Source: Agromyces albus (lineage in GTDB: Bacteria > Actinomycetota > Actinomycetes > Actinomycetales > Microbacteriaceae). Taken from it: 64,000 nt of DNA. The position numbers and the translations under genes are program-made. The stretch spans positions 124,001 through 188,000 of the forward strand of contig NZ_SDPN01000003.1 in the NCBI RefSeq assembly GCF_004134825.1. Direction: 5' to 3'. The notes beneath the pieces were generated by a model. The model was not told the origin of the DNA and did not search any database. It was given only the letters and a program-made list of their open reading frames with translations. Numbering within the stretch: the first letter of the stretch is position 1; each line of letters opens with the position of its first letter. Below, in pieces: positions 15,055 through 23,167 of this stretch.

Positions 15055-16305
15055 CTATGAGTCGCTAGACCTCGAGAGCCAGTCTCTGACATCGAGTACC
15101 AGCTGGTCCGCGTCAATATCTGCCTCCCGAGCAAGGGACGCGATCTCGGTGGCGACGGCCTGGCTCGCAGATGTCACGCTCACGGCTCCCTCCGGTTGAT
15201 GCTGCCTAGTCAGTGCCTTCAACACCCAGATGACATCGGCTTTGAAAATGAGTCTGCCGCGCTCACCGGCGATTGCTACGGCAGCGCGAGCCTTGCCCTC
15301 AATAGTTCCTTTGGTGAGTGCGGCGATCGCTTGACCATCGATCGGGCCAGCGTCGAGCACGGCAGAGATTGTGTCTTGCATTCGACCCCAAGTGATGAGC
15401 GGCAGCTCGGGATCGACGGCGCGCAGGTTTCGGAAGGAGGCTGGCACGTCGCTTTCCCGCGGCTCGCGATCCCAGTCGTCGGGGACAGCTCGACCAATTG
15501 GATGCACATAGCCGGGTTGAGGCCCGCTGACCGATGCGCTCGGTTCGATCCGTCGCAGGAGGGCTGTGAAGCCCCCGGTGCCGCCCCAGACGTTCATTGA
15601 CTCCCTTCCGAACCGCGCCAAGACCTGTTGCGACACAGCCGCGAGAGGAAGCGGGCGTGTCATTCCTGCAAGGATCTCGCGCACGCCCTCTTCCACATCC
15701 TCGGCTTCCGAGCTCAGATCCTGAGCTTCGATGCGGGCTGACTTGCTATCAACCGGCGGTTGAGACAGCAAGGGTGACTCATCATCGTCGAGGGGCGGCG
15801 CGGCAAGGACGTCCTTCAAGAGGGTCGGTTCGAGACTGTCGGCGGGATGCCCTCCGGTAGCCAGCCGGTGCAGTAGCCCATGCTTGATCGACACGAGCCG
15901 GCCAGCTTCGGTAGTGGCACCCACCGCGATCAGGAGTCGCTCGGCCGTGTCAATTGCGCGGTAGGTGTCCGCGTCATCGAACTCGCGAAGATGCGCCCAG
16001 GCATTGCGAACCGCGATGAGCTCACTCGCATACGTTGCAGCTACGCGAGGCATGCTCGATGAGAACAGGTAGCCGTGCGCGCCGAGGCGCTCCGTAAGCA
16101 TGCGCAGCAGCGGCGCGACATCTCCGGCACCAACCGCAACCGAGTCGAAACCCACCCGCGCATCCTTCTCAGCAAGCAGGGCTGACCAATGGCCGACTTC
16201 CGGCAGCTTCTCTGCAACGACCTCCGAGACGAATGGGTCAAGGCCGCGCACGGCAGTCTTCAGCACGAACCGAATCGCGTCCTCGTTCTCCAACGCCGCC
16301 CCCAA
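15055..16305 (-). CDS. Swt1-type HEPN domain protein with possible LOTUS-like domain
   Basis: The 416-residue protein has an N-terminal helical domain with the motif RNAWAH (R100 to H105) and the context VRNAWAHLREFDDADTYRAIDTAERLL, which is characteristic of Swt1-type HEPN domains. HEPN proteins are often ribonucleases in anti-phage or toxin systems, with the R-x4-H motif as active site. Residues about 205-270 (a helix with LPLAAVSQQVLARFG, then GGFTALLRRIEP and PGYVHP) resemble an OST-HTH/LOTUS RNA-binding domain. The start is probably TTG 16305. No antitoxin partner is adjacent on the same strand. Confidence 0.68.
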   Translation of the reverse strand: MGAALENEDAIRFVLKTAVRGLDPFVSEVVAEKLPEVGHWSALLAEKDARVGFDSVAVGAGDVAPLLRMLTERLGAHGYLFSSSMPRVAATYASELIAVRNAWAHLREFDDADTYRAIDTAERLLIAVGATTEAGRLVSIKHGLLHRLATGGHPADSLEPTLLKDVLAAPPLDDDESPLLSQPPVDSKSARIEAQDLSSEAEDVEEGVREILAGMTRPLPLAAVSQQVLARFGRESMNVWGGTGGFTALLRRIEPSASVSGPQPGYVHPIGRAVPDDWDREPRESDVPASFRNLRAVDPELPLITWGRMQDTISAVLDAGPIDGQAIAALTKGTIEGKARAAVAIAGERGRLIFKADVIWVLKALTRQHQPEGAVSVTSASQAVATEIASLAREADIDADQLVLDVRDWLSRSSDS

Positions 16306-16497
16306 ACAATGCGTGAACTGCAGACTAGGGCCTGGACAGCGGACGAGGGTAAAAGCGGCGCGTTGGACCGTCCGTCGTTCCGCACAAGCGGATCCGCTTG
16401 CGGTCGTCCGTTGACCCCTGCCGTGCCGAGCGATCGGCGTCCATCCAGCCCATAGCCGGGTCGGTCTTCAAGCGCGACTCAAACTTTCAAAACTGAC

Positions 16498-16526
16498 ATT
16501 GAAGTGCATCTAGACAAACCTTCAAT
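16498..16526. promoter_or_regulatory. ATTGAAG-N15-CTTCAAT operator in an A/T-rich promoter region
   Basis: Perfect seven-base arms (16498-16504 and 16520-16526) lie in a notably A/T-rich stretch upstream of the gene at 16573. The related strings TTCAAAC and AATTGAAAA flank it. It probably controls that gene. Confidence 0.4.
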
Positions 16527-16572
16527 ATGCTTCTATGCGCCGATTCAAACACAAATTGAAAAGGAGTTCATT

Positions 16573-17061
16573 ATGAACGGCACACTCAGCATCCATGGCG
16601 ACCTCACGGTCCTCAGTGATCTTGCGTTGAAGATCGACGAATGGTTTCCTGGCGCGCTCGAAACGGCCGTGGCGTCCGATGCCTGGGGCGGCTGGACAGT
16701 CGACCGCATGACAGTACTGCTGGATCGCTTGCACCCCTGGCAGCTGCTCCTCGTAAGCTTCGTTGCTCGCTCGGGGGGCAGGCGGAGCGACCCCGAGGTG
16801 CGTGAGAAGTTCGCGATCGGCGACAGCGGCCTCCGCGGCCAGACCGGCGCGATCTCCAAGCACATTGAGACCATGAAGAAGGCAGGGCTGATTCCGGACG
16901 ACGCGAGCCACCTCGTGAAGGTAGACCGTACTGGATCCGTGCCAGCCTTCGCGATCCCCGGCGAGTTGATGCCGATCGTTGAGGCAGCACTCGGACAGCC
17001 GCAGGTCGAAAAGGCCCTCGACGACGCTCGACGGTCACAGGGTCTCAACGAGCGCAAGTGA
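16573..17061 (+). CDS. Unknown protein, possibly a DNA-binding regulator
   Basis: I do not recognise this 162-residue protein. ATG 16573 follows a strong AAAAGGAG site, better than the longer frame from 16504. The sequence is mostly helical. The segment LRGQTGAISKHIETMKKAGLI followed by a short strand pair (HLVKVDRTGSVPAFAI) could be a winged helix. The first part (LSIHGDLTVLSDLALKIDEWFPGAL) may be a helical dimerisation region. It is divergent from the HEPN gene across a promoter region with an inverted repeat, so it may regulate that gene or itself. Confidence 0.6.
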   Translation: MNGTLSIHGDLTVLSDLALKIDEWFPGALETAVASDAWGGWTVDRMTVLLDRLHPWQLLLVSFVARSGGRRSDPEVREKFAIGDSGLRGQTGAISKHIETMKKAGLIPDDASHLVKVDRTGSVPAFAIPGELMPIVEAALGQPQVEKALDDARRSQGLNERK

Positions 17062-17201
17062 GGCTGCTGCAACGCCAAACGGAGCCGACCGCGTGATTGC
17101 TCGTAAGCGGGACTCCTTCGGGCTCGTCCCCATGGGTTCCGGCATCCGCTGACCGCCGATCCAGACGGTCGGGTGGATGGCCAACGGCGTGGAGGTGCTC
17201 G

Positions 17202-17714
17202 TTAGTCCGGTTCGACCGTTTCCACCAGGTCGAGCAGCTGGGCCCATGCACCCTGCATCATCTCAGTAACGTCGGTGCCTGCTGCCCGGATCTGACCGAT
17301 CCGCACCACATGCCCCTTGGTGTGCTCCGACCATCGGCCCAGCGTCCCAACCTCGGTCGGTGACCACTCGAACGCCGACTTCACACTGTTCGTGTCCGCG
17401 TCGACGATGATGAACACGGTCACGTCAAACCCGAGGGTGCGGATCGGGGAGAACGTCTGCGACGGGCTCGCGTTGCGGTCGACTGACCGGGCTTTCACCT
17501 GGATACGGCGCCCGTCCGCAGCGGTCAGATCGTACGATTTCTCGGAGTTCTTCGCCAGCAGACCACCGTACGCGAGGGCAGCAGCGTACTCGGCGAGGTC
17601 TCCAAGTGGGGCGTTCTTCGTGCGGACGAGCCCTCGGCGTCGGAGCTCGGTGAGAATGTCGGCGTACAAGGTCAGCAGCTGTCCGACGGTCAACGTGTGA
17701 ATCGTGATTGGCAC
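17202..17714 (-). CDS. Small PD-(D/E)xK nuclease-like protein
   Basis: The 170-residue protein has a helix carrying LAEYAAALAYGG, then SYDLTAADGRRIQVKAR, which fits the E...D...(Q/E)-x-K pattern of restriction-endonuclease-like folds. Next come the strands DVTVFIIVDAD and SAFEWSP. Proteins of this form are common in defence islands and mobile elements, but substrates are unknown. The start GTG 17714 has a weak upstream GGGG; TTG or GTG codons further in are possible. It faces the CoiA-like gene from the same strand, 220 bases downstream of it, so the two may belong together. Confidence 0.6.
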   Translation of the reverse strand: MPITIHTLTVGQLLTLYADILTELRRRGLVRTKNAPLGDLAEYAAALAYGGLLAKNSEKSYDLTAADGRRIQVKARSVDRNASPSQTFSPIRTLGFDVTVFIIVDADTNSVKSAFEWSPTEVGTLGRWSEHTKGHVVRIGQIRAAGTDVTEMMQGAWAQLLDLVETVEPD

Positions 17715-17934
17715 ACCCCGATGATGGCAGGTGTGCCGGCGACGTCAATGCGCGCCGATAGCCTGACACCTGTGTTCATGACCGAACCTCGCACCATGCG
17801 GCACGACGGAGTCCGAGAAGAGCGCCGCACCCTGCTCGAGACCGTCGCCAGGGCGCAACCACTGCGGCAATTCACCGCGGAGATAAGTGCAGGGCCTCCC
17901 CCTGTGATTCGGATCAGATACGCCGCACAGATGG

Positions 17935-19536
17935 TCACCGGCGATGGCCAGGAGAGCACACGGGGTGATAGCCCAGATCCTCGTAGATGTCAGCGAGTGG
18001 GTACCTGCAAATCGCACACGCCTTCGGTTTCGGCGCTGCCAATGGTTGCCGTGCGTTCCTCACGACCTGATTGATGACATCATCGGCGTCGTGCGCTCTC
18101 GCCCGTGCGGCGATGCTCGCGCGGAGATCGTCCATCCTCTGCGTTGCCTCGGCGCGTTTCTGTTCGCTTGCGAGGTTGAGCACATGGAACGAGGTCCTAG
18201 ACGCACCGTGCCGAGTCGTTGGCTGGATCGTCTTGTAGACCAAGCCCATCACGGTCAGCGCGTTTAGCCATTGGGTAATCGGCTGGTGAACCTCTTCTGT
18301 GGTGACCTCTGAGCAATTCAATGACCTCGCCATTTCCGGAGTGCTCAGCCCGGTGCGGTGAGCCTTCCCCGCGATGAACTGGCGGAACAGTTTCTCCTGC
18401 CACATCTCGTGTGGGAAGGGGATCCCCGGTGTGGCATCGACTTCAACAGAGAGGTGAGCTGGCCATGCTCCGCCGTTTTTAGCGAGAACCGTGGTTCGGC
18501 GCTCCGATGCGAGCCATTGGTCGGTTCGTTCTTTGCGCAGTCGAGTGATTTGCCCGGCCTTCCGCGCACGGATCTGCGCGAGTCGTTGGCTCTTGGCTCG
18601 CTGACGTTCTTCCTCCTCGGCCCGCATTCTTGCTTGCTTGGATTCGGCAGCCGCCTGCGCCCTGACTTCCACCTCTCTCAACCGTGCGTAGTCCTCGCGC
18701 GCGCGGTACAGCGCTTGCAAGCTATCGGTCGTGAACCCGGATCCTACGAGTCGGAATGCGTCCAACGGCTCCGAGGTGAATTGACCGCGATACGTGCGGG
18801 CGGGCACGACGAACTGCCTGCCATTGTTCAGGTGGCGCAGAGAGGTCGCGGTTCCGATCTGGCCGAGCTCCGGGTTGATCCAAAGGACCGGGGCGCCGTC
18901 GAGCGTTGATGCTTCCTGCACGGCGTTGAGAAGCACTCCTAGCTCGCTGCCGCTCTCTGGCCGCAGATGAGGTGAGGTGTGACCCCACAACCAAATGTCA
19001 ACGATGTCGAGGGCCTTGTAGTGCTGGTGCCGTTCGTTCCAGGCGTCGACCGTGATCGGGCTGTACTGGACCTCGAACGCCGCTTTCCTCCCGGACTGCG
19101 ACGTGAACATCACGTCTGCCCGTCGCCGTCCGTCTTCGGTGGTCTCCTCCAGCTCGACCACTGCTTCCGGGTACTTCAGCCTCAGCCAGCGTGCGATAAG
19201 CAACTGCGCCTGGAGGTGATGAATACCCATGCCCGCATGCCCACCAGCGCCGGCGTGGTGGGCGAATCCATGCCGGCGCTCGCGCCGGTTCACCGCCTTC
19301 AATTTGGGGTTGGCGCAGTCCGGAACGATGCAGACAAGCTCGCCGGTTCTCGTTGCCTCGCGGAATCGCTCCGCAGCACCCTCTGGCATGTACACGACAG
19401 AACCGTCAGAGCCACGCGCGAAGACTAAGCGGGGGTCATCCGAGCCAGTGAACTCCCGGAGGCTCGAACCGGCGTGGATGTGCACGGCCGCACCGTACAG
19501 CCACCCTCTGACATTTCTCGATGCGACTGCCTTCAC
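17935..19536 (-). CDS. CoiA-like nuclease protein
   Basis: The 533-residue protein resembles competence protein CoiA in its N-terminal half. After a small cysteine-bearing region (CIVPDC) comes an amphipathic helix (HLQAQLLIARWLRLKYP), then ELEETTEDGRRRADVMF and AAFEVQYSPITVDAWNER, giving the PD-(D/E)xK nuclease signature (D, then E-x-Q). DIVDIWLWGH and LGVLLNAV follow. The C-terminal half has a long coiled-coil (about 290-345), a helix-rich region and a final zinc-like CAICRYP...CSPGH motif. GTG 19536 is the first usable start, although similarity to the fragment at 14377-14790 continues upstream, so the true start may have been altered. Confidence 0.75.
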   Translation of the reverse strand: MKAVASRNVRGWLYGAAVHIHAGSSLREFTGSDDPRLVFARGSDGSVVYMPEGAAERFREATRTGELVCIVPDCANPKLKAVNRRERRHGFAHHAGAGGHAGMGIHHLQAQLLIARWLRLKYPEAVVELEETTEDGRRRADVMFTSQSGRKAAFEVQYSPITVDAWNERHQHYKALDIVDIWLWGHTSPHLRPESGSELGVLLNAVQEASTLDGAPVLWINPELGQIGTATSLRHLNNGRQFVVPARTYRGQFTSEPLDAFRLVGSGFTTDSLQALYRAREDYARLREVEVRAQAAAESKQARMRAEEEERQRAKSQRLAQIRARKAGQITRLRKERTDQWLASERRTTVLAKNGGAWPAHLSVEVDATPGIPFPHEMWQEKLFRQFIAGKAHRTGLSTPEMARSLNCSEVTTEEVHQPITQWLNALTVMGLVYKTIQPTTRHGASRTSFHVLNLASEQKRAEATQRMDDLRASIAARARAHDADDVINQVVRNARQPLAAPKPKACAICRYPLADIYEDLGYHPVCSPGHRR

Positions 19537-19617
19537 GAGTGTTGACCGATATGAATCACTCTCTGGATGAACGTGCCTGTCGCTCGCTGACCATATGATC
19601 TGACCGAGAGAGGGCTA

Positions 19618-20079
19618 ATGACTGAGTTCGTTTCCGCCACCGCGGACATCCGCGGCGACTACCGCTACTCGCTGACGCGCGTCTGGGACGAAGCGCTGCC
19701 GACGATCACATTCGTGCTACTGAACCCGAGCACCGCCGACGCGCAGCAGCTCGATCCGACACTGCGGCGGTGCGTGAGTTTCGCGACGCGCGAGGGGTAC
19801 GGCGGCATGGTCATCCTCAACCTGTACGCGTTCCGCACCAAGTCCCCGAAGTTGATGAAGGCCGCGGCTGACCCGGTGGGACCGGAGAACGATCGCGTGC
19901 TCGCAGGTGCGACCGGCACCGTCGTCGCCGGGTGGGGCAACATCGCCGACCCCGAGCGCGTCGCCCAGGCGGTGGCGCTCCTGCCGCCGCTCCACGCGCT
20001 GGGGATCAACGAGGGTGGACAACCGACGCATCCGCTCTACGTGCTCGGCGATGCGCCGCTGATCGAGTGGATGCCGTAA
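19618..20079 (+). CDS. DUF1643 domain protein
   Basis: The 153-residue protein matches the DUF1643 pattern: YRYSLTRVWDE, FVLLNPSTADAQQLDPTLRRC, the glycine-rich GGMVILNLYAFR, and GWGNIADPERV. GAGAGAGGG lies upstream of ATG 19618. The family is widespread in phages and mobile elements; its biochemical role is not established. It is divergent from the CoiA-like gene, with about 80 bases between them. Confidence 0.82.
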   Translation: MTEFVSATADIRGDYRYSLTRVWDEALPTITFVLLNPSTADAQQLDPTLRRCVSFATREGYGGMVILNLYAFRTKSPKLMKAAADPVGPENDRVLAGATGTVVAGWGNIADPERVAQAVALLPPLHALGINEGGQPTHPLYVLGDAPLIEWMP

Positions 20080-20092
20080 CCGTGCGACGCGG

Positions 20093-20236
20093 GCGCTGAG
20101 GTTTCCGTAGAGCTTGTAGTTGCTCGAGCGGTGCCAGAGACCCCAGCGGGGCGCCTGCGCGGCGAGCTGGAACCACGGAGTTCCCATCTCGATCCCGAGC
20201 TGCTTGGCCTCGTCGCTCGCTTCAAGTCCGAGCGAG
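20093..20236 (-). pseudogene. Possible gene remnant
   Basis: On the minus strand this stretch reads as a protein-like segment (LGIEMGTPWFQLAAQAP, then HRSSNYKLYGNLSARVAR) with strong third-position GC. The frame then runs antisense through the DUF1643 gene, so it cannot be a complete gene. I do not recognise the family. It is bounded by the 43-bp repeat at 20231. Confidence 0.35.
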
Positions 20237-20273
20237 CTTTGTGGAAGTTCGATTAAGGGACTTCACCATCAGC
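20231..20273. repeat. 43-bp repeat, copy 1
   Basis: AGCGAGCTTTGTGGAA at the start and ACTTCACCATCAGC at the end are shared with 22969-23011. The two copies differ at only four positions and have the same orientation. They bracket a 2.7-kb segment holding the gene pair at 20.4-21.3 kb and the ECF sigma operon. The remainder of the 20080-20357 gap shows no gene. Confidence 0.6.
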
Positions 20274-20357
20274 AAATCCACAACCTGCAGAATTTGCGCG
20301 ATTCCAAGCCCCTCCCCCGCAATGGAACAGATGCAACCATCGTGTCGCCGCCGTCTC

Positions 20358-21008
20358 TCATCGCTCTACTTGGCGCAGGAGTGGCGGGAATGCAGCAACG
20401 ATCTGCTCGCGCGTGGCGGTCGTGTCTGCGAACGGGTATGGGTCGTATTGCGCCAGCCCGGCCTCTACGTAGTCGTGCTGCGACAATCTCGTCGCCGTCT
20501 CGTCCCATCCCCCCTCAAAGTAGATGACGTCCTCGTGACCAACTCGCCTGAAAAGCCCTACGAGCGGCTCGAAGGGGATCGAATAAAGCCACTTGTGCCG
20601 ATCGCGGTCGGACACCACCCAGATCATCGCCGGCCCGTGCTCTGACGAGGGATAGAACTCGAGCACAAATGAATGGATAAACAAGGTGATGAGTTCATGG
20701 ACGGTGAGCTCGGTTTGGCGCTTCGACTCCATGTCGTAGTACTCCCAATACGACCACCTGTCGTAAATTCCGGGAACACGATCCTTGAGCGGGTGCATCC
20801 CCAGCGAAACTCGCTCCCGTGGCAGGAAAGAGGACGTCTTCGCGGACTCGATCAAGCGCCGGATAGTGAACATGCCTACCAAGAGGTCGCGCTCGACGAG
20901 GAAGCCGGTTCGTGTCGTCCACCGCGTCATCTCGGAACGCCGCTCGAGCGCGGCGGCAACCTTCAATAGCTCTTCACGCCAAGGCACGGAATCTGCGATC
21001 ACCTGCAA
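20358..21008 (-). CDS. Unknown protein of about 216 residues
   Basis: I do not recognise it. It is soluble, acidic-aromatic and rich in Trp/Tyr (YDRWSYWEYYDMESKRQ, then ELTVHELITLFIHSFVLEF), with a later strand-rich region (AMIWVVSDRDRHKWLYSIP, and DVIYFEGGWDE). The ELITLFIHSF helix with a histidine is reminiscent of a phage-encoded or toxin-like enzyme core, but no known motif is complete. The start is TTG 21008 or GTG 21002. It is followed upstream on the same strand by the two-helix membrane protein gene, so the two could form a pair. Confidence 0.6.
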   Translation of the reverse strand: MQVIADSVPWREELLKVAAALERRSEMTRWTTRTGFLVERDLLVGMFTIRRLIESAKTSSFLPRERVSLGMHPLKDRVPGIYDRWSYWEYYDMESKRQTELTVHELITLFIHSFVLEFYPSSEHGPAMIWVVSDRDRHKWLYSIPFEPLVGLFRRVGHEDVIYFEGGWDETATRLSQHDYVEAGLAQYDPYPFADTTATREQIVAAFPPLLRQVER

Positions 21009-21043
21009 AGTCTCGCAGTGTCAGGTTCGCAACTGGGGATCCC

Positions 21044-21343
21044 TCAGTGCGATGCTGTTGTCGCTCCAAGCGAATGACGCTTGGACCTCGAGCGCTGAAT
21101 CCACCCGAGAACCAGGAGCAGCAGCCCGCAGATCAGAGTCAGCGCGCCGAGCATGAGAAGCGAGCGCTCGCCCGGCGTGGCAGCACTGAGCTGGACCATG
21201 AGGTCATGATGCTCGGTGCCGGCAAGATGGTCGACGGCAAACACCCGGCTTGAGTGCGAGAACAGTGCGGCGAAGACGAGACCGACCCCAACGAGCGCCA
21301 AGCCGCAGCCGCCCAAGAGCAGCTGACTCCAATCCGGCTTCAT
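21044..21343 (-). CDS. Small two-helix membrane protein
   Basis: The 99-residue protein has a first membrane helix at about residues 8-28, an outer polar loop of about 35 residues, a second helix at about 60-82 and a basic tail (QRSRSKRHS). ATG 21343 has GGGGAGG upstream. The family is unknown. It is 36 bases upstream of the 216-residue protein gene on the same strand and probably co-transcribed. Confidence 0.6.
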   Translation of the reverse strand: MKPDWSQLLLGGCGLALVGVGLVFAALFSHSSRVFAVDHLAGTEHHDLMVQLSAATPGERSLLMLGALTLICGLLLLVLGWIQRSRSKRHSLGATTASH

Positions 21344-21553
21344 CGCGCCTCCCCTCGGAATGCAGAGCGCTCAAAGCCTCCCACGTTCCGCCGGAGCAGG
21401 GCACGGCGCTTCCGATCCCTCTCCTTCTTGACCTGTATGGGCTCCAAACGCGACTGATCCGGCTGCAATGAAGATTATGGTCACGCAGAGTTAAGAGGCG
21501 GGCTCGTGCGGACATGTCCTTTGTGAGCGCATTCCCTAGGAGAGGGCAGAACG

Positions 21554-22207
21554 ATGGACTGGTTGGACGAGGCCGTACGCGAGGCGGCGCCGCCCGCACT
21601 GGGATCGAACCCCGCCACGAGCGAGCGCGCCGCCGCAGTCGCGGCAGAAGCGGTCGCTGGTCGCGGCCGGCCGGGTGCTTGGCATTCACGGTTGCGACGG
21701 CTCGCCGGCGGCGCAGGCCTCGGGCTTGGTGTTTTGGCTCTCGGTGTCTGCGCGGCGGCGGCCTCACCGGCGGTCATCGACTGGTTGGGTTGGTCGCCTG
21801 ATGTCGTCGCCCAACGCACGTTTGACTTGGATGACGGCGTCGAGCTCGGACTCTGTGAAGTGTTCATCCGAGTCGCCCCCGAGTACGGCTCCGTGCCCGA
21901 TGAGGAGGCCGACCGTCGGACCGAAGCAGCCCGACGGTTCCTTTCCGAGCACGATTGGGATCCGCTCATCGCCTCGGTCACCGCCGAGGAGATCCAAACG
22001 GCGTTCGAGCGCGACCAGGCGCAACGGGAGTCGATCACCACGGACACGATGACCCCGCCGCCCGCAACGCTCTCCGGCGCCGCAACCAGCCTGATCGCCG
22101 ATCGCATCCGCGCCGAGTTCGAAGAGGCGGGCCACCTCCAAGATGGCGTCGCGCTCGAAGGCGCCGCGGGCCCCTGCGCCGCCGAGAACGACGGAACCGC
22201 AGAATGA
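21554..22207 (+). CDS. Single-pass membrane protein, possible anti-sigma partner
   Basis: The 217-residue protein has about 50 cytoplasmic residues, one membrane helix at about 52-75 (GGAGLGLGVLALGVCAAAA) and an outer domain rich in acidic residues. AGGAGAGGG precedes ATG 21554. Its end overlaps the sigma-factor start (ATGA at 22204-22207). This is the usual arrangement for an ECF sigma factor and a membrane partner, though here the partner comes first. No zinc-binding anti-sigma motif (HxxxCxxC) is seen, so the anti-sigma role is inferred from position only. Confidence 0.6.
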   Translation: MDWLDEAVREAAPPALGSNPATSERAAAVAAEAVAGRGRPGAWHSRLRRLAGGAGLGLGVLALGVCAAAASPAVIDWLGWSPDVVAQRTFDLDDGVELGLCEVFIRVAPEYGSVPDEEADRRTEAARRFLSEHDWDPLIASVTAEEIQTAFERDQAQRESITTDTMTPPPATLSGAATSLIADRIRAEFEEAGHLQDGVALEGAAGPCAAENDGTAE

Positions 22208-22731
22208 TCGGCAATCGTCGTCAGGCCGGCGACGAACGCCTGACGGCCGCGTACACCGCCAACGCGACCGACCTGCTCACGTACTTCGCTCGACGGGTGG
22301 AGATCCCGGCTGACGCGGCGGACCTGCTCGGGGAAACGTTCCTGATCGCCACCCGGCGCAGCAGCCGCCTCCCCGTGGACGACGAGGAGGCGCGGATGTG
22401 GCTATTCGGGATCGCCCGGAATGTTCTCGCCAACGCCGCACGCGGCACGGCGCGTCGGCACCGGTTCACCGCTGGGCTCAGAGAGCACCTCGCCACACTC
22501 CCGCCGGAGGCACCCGGCGACCGGGCCCTCGACGTCCGAGCGGCGCTCGACGCCATCCGGGCAGATCAGGCCGAACTGGTGCGGCTGGTCCTCTGGGACG
22601 GATTCACCGTCCCCCAGGCGGCCGTCATCCTCGGGATCACCGAATCCACCGCCCGCGGACGCTACCAGCGTGCACGCACTAACCTCCGCACCCAGTTGCA
22701 CGACTACCAGCACGAATGGAGCAACACGTGA
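22204..22731 (+). CDS. ECF-type sigma factor
   Basis: From ATG 22204 the product has 175 residues. Region 2 is visible in DLLTYFARRVEIPADAADLLGETFLIATRR and MWLFGIARNVLANAARG. Region 4 is visible in VRLVLWDGFTVPQAAVILGITESTARGRYQRARTNL, including a helix-turn-helix. Both regions have the spacing of ECF sigma-70 factors. It redirects RNA polymerase to a small regulon, perhaps the cargo genes themselves. The stop overlaps the GTG of a following small frame (GTGA at 22728-22731). Confidence 0.85.
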   Translation: MIGNRRQAGDERLTAAYTANATDLLTYFARRVEIPADAADLLGETFLIATRRSSRLPVDDEEARMWLFGIARNVLANAARGTARRHRFTAGLREHLATLPPEAPGDRALDVRAALDAIRADQAELVRLVLWDGFTVPQAAVILGITESTARGRYQRARTNLRTQLHDYQHEWSNT

Positions 22732-23042
22732 GCGCCCACCCCATCGATCCCGCCGCCCCCAGTCTGCCGCCGACGCAATCGATCGACATCACGGCCTACC
22801 TTCCCAGCCCCATCGACGAGCCATCCGGCTGAGGCGCACTCGATATTCGGTCCCCGCACCGGAACTTCCATCGGGGTGCTGACCTCAACGGTCGCTCGGC
22901 AGATCGCGATTCCGTTTGAGTCGCCCGAGGATGCCCGGTGGTGGAGCTTTGAACGCCTCGTCATCCGAAGCGAGCTTTGTGGAAATCCGATTAAGCCACT
23001 TCACCATCAGCCCTTATCAGACCCGGTTTTGCTTGGCTCGTA
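22728..23042 (+). pseudogene. Small coupled frame and degraded gene after the sigma factor
   Basis: GTG 22728 overlaps the sigma stop and starts a 34-residue frame (ending PSPIDEPSG) that stops at 22832. A different frame from about 22840 then reads as protein-like sequence (FGPRTGTSIGVLTSTVARQ, IPFESPEDARWWSFERLVI) until TAG at 23040-23042. The simplest reading is one gene broken by a stop and a frameshift. The tail contains copy 2 of the 43-bp repeat. A functional 34-residue peptide cannot be ruled out. Confidence 0.45.
22969..23011. repeat. 43-bp repeat, copy 2
   Basis: Same orientation as copy 1 at 20231-20273, with four differences. Both copies keep the same reading frame as short protein-like tails (SELCGxxIKxLHHQ), so the repeat may be a remnant of a duplicated gene end rather than a recombination site. 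Confidence 0.6.
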
Positions 23043-23167
23043 GCGCTCGTTGTCATGTGAAAAAGACAACGGTCTTTGCCCGTACCGAGCAACATCGCGA
23101 ATCCGCGATCCGCGCGCCTACTCCTCGTTCAGGTGGGGCCGACCTGCACGCCGGTACGGTGGTGGTC

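Noticed and set aside
17092-17151. Twenty-codon frame ending FGLVPMGSGIR
   Set aside because: Too short and without partner sequence; could be a gene tail, but nothing upstream supports it.
17778-18074. Plus-strand frame MTEPRTMRHDG...
   Set aside because: Part looks protein-like, but it runs antisense into the CoiA-like gene end and has no clear ribosome binding site; at best a remnant.
20231-23011. Insertion sequence ends
   Set aside because: The 43-bp repeats are direct, no transposase gene lies between them and no terminal inverted repeats were seen.
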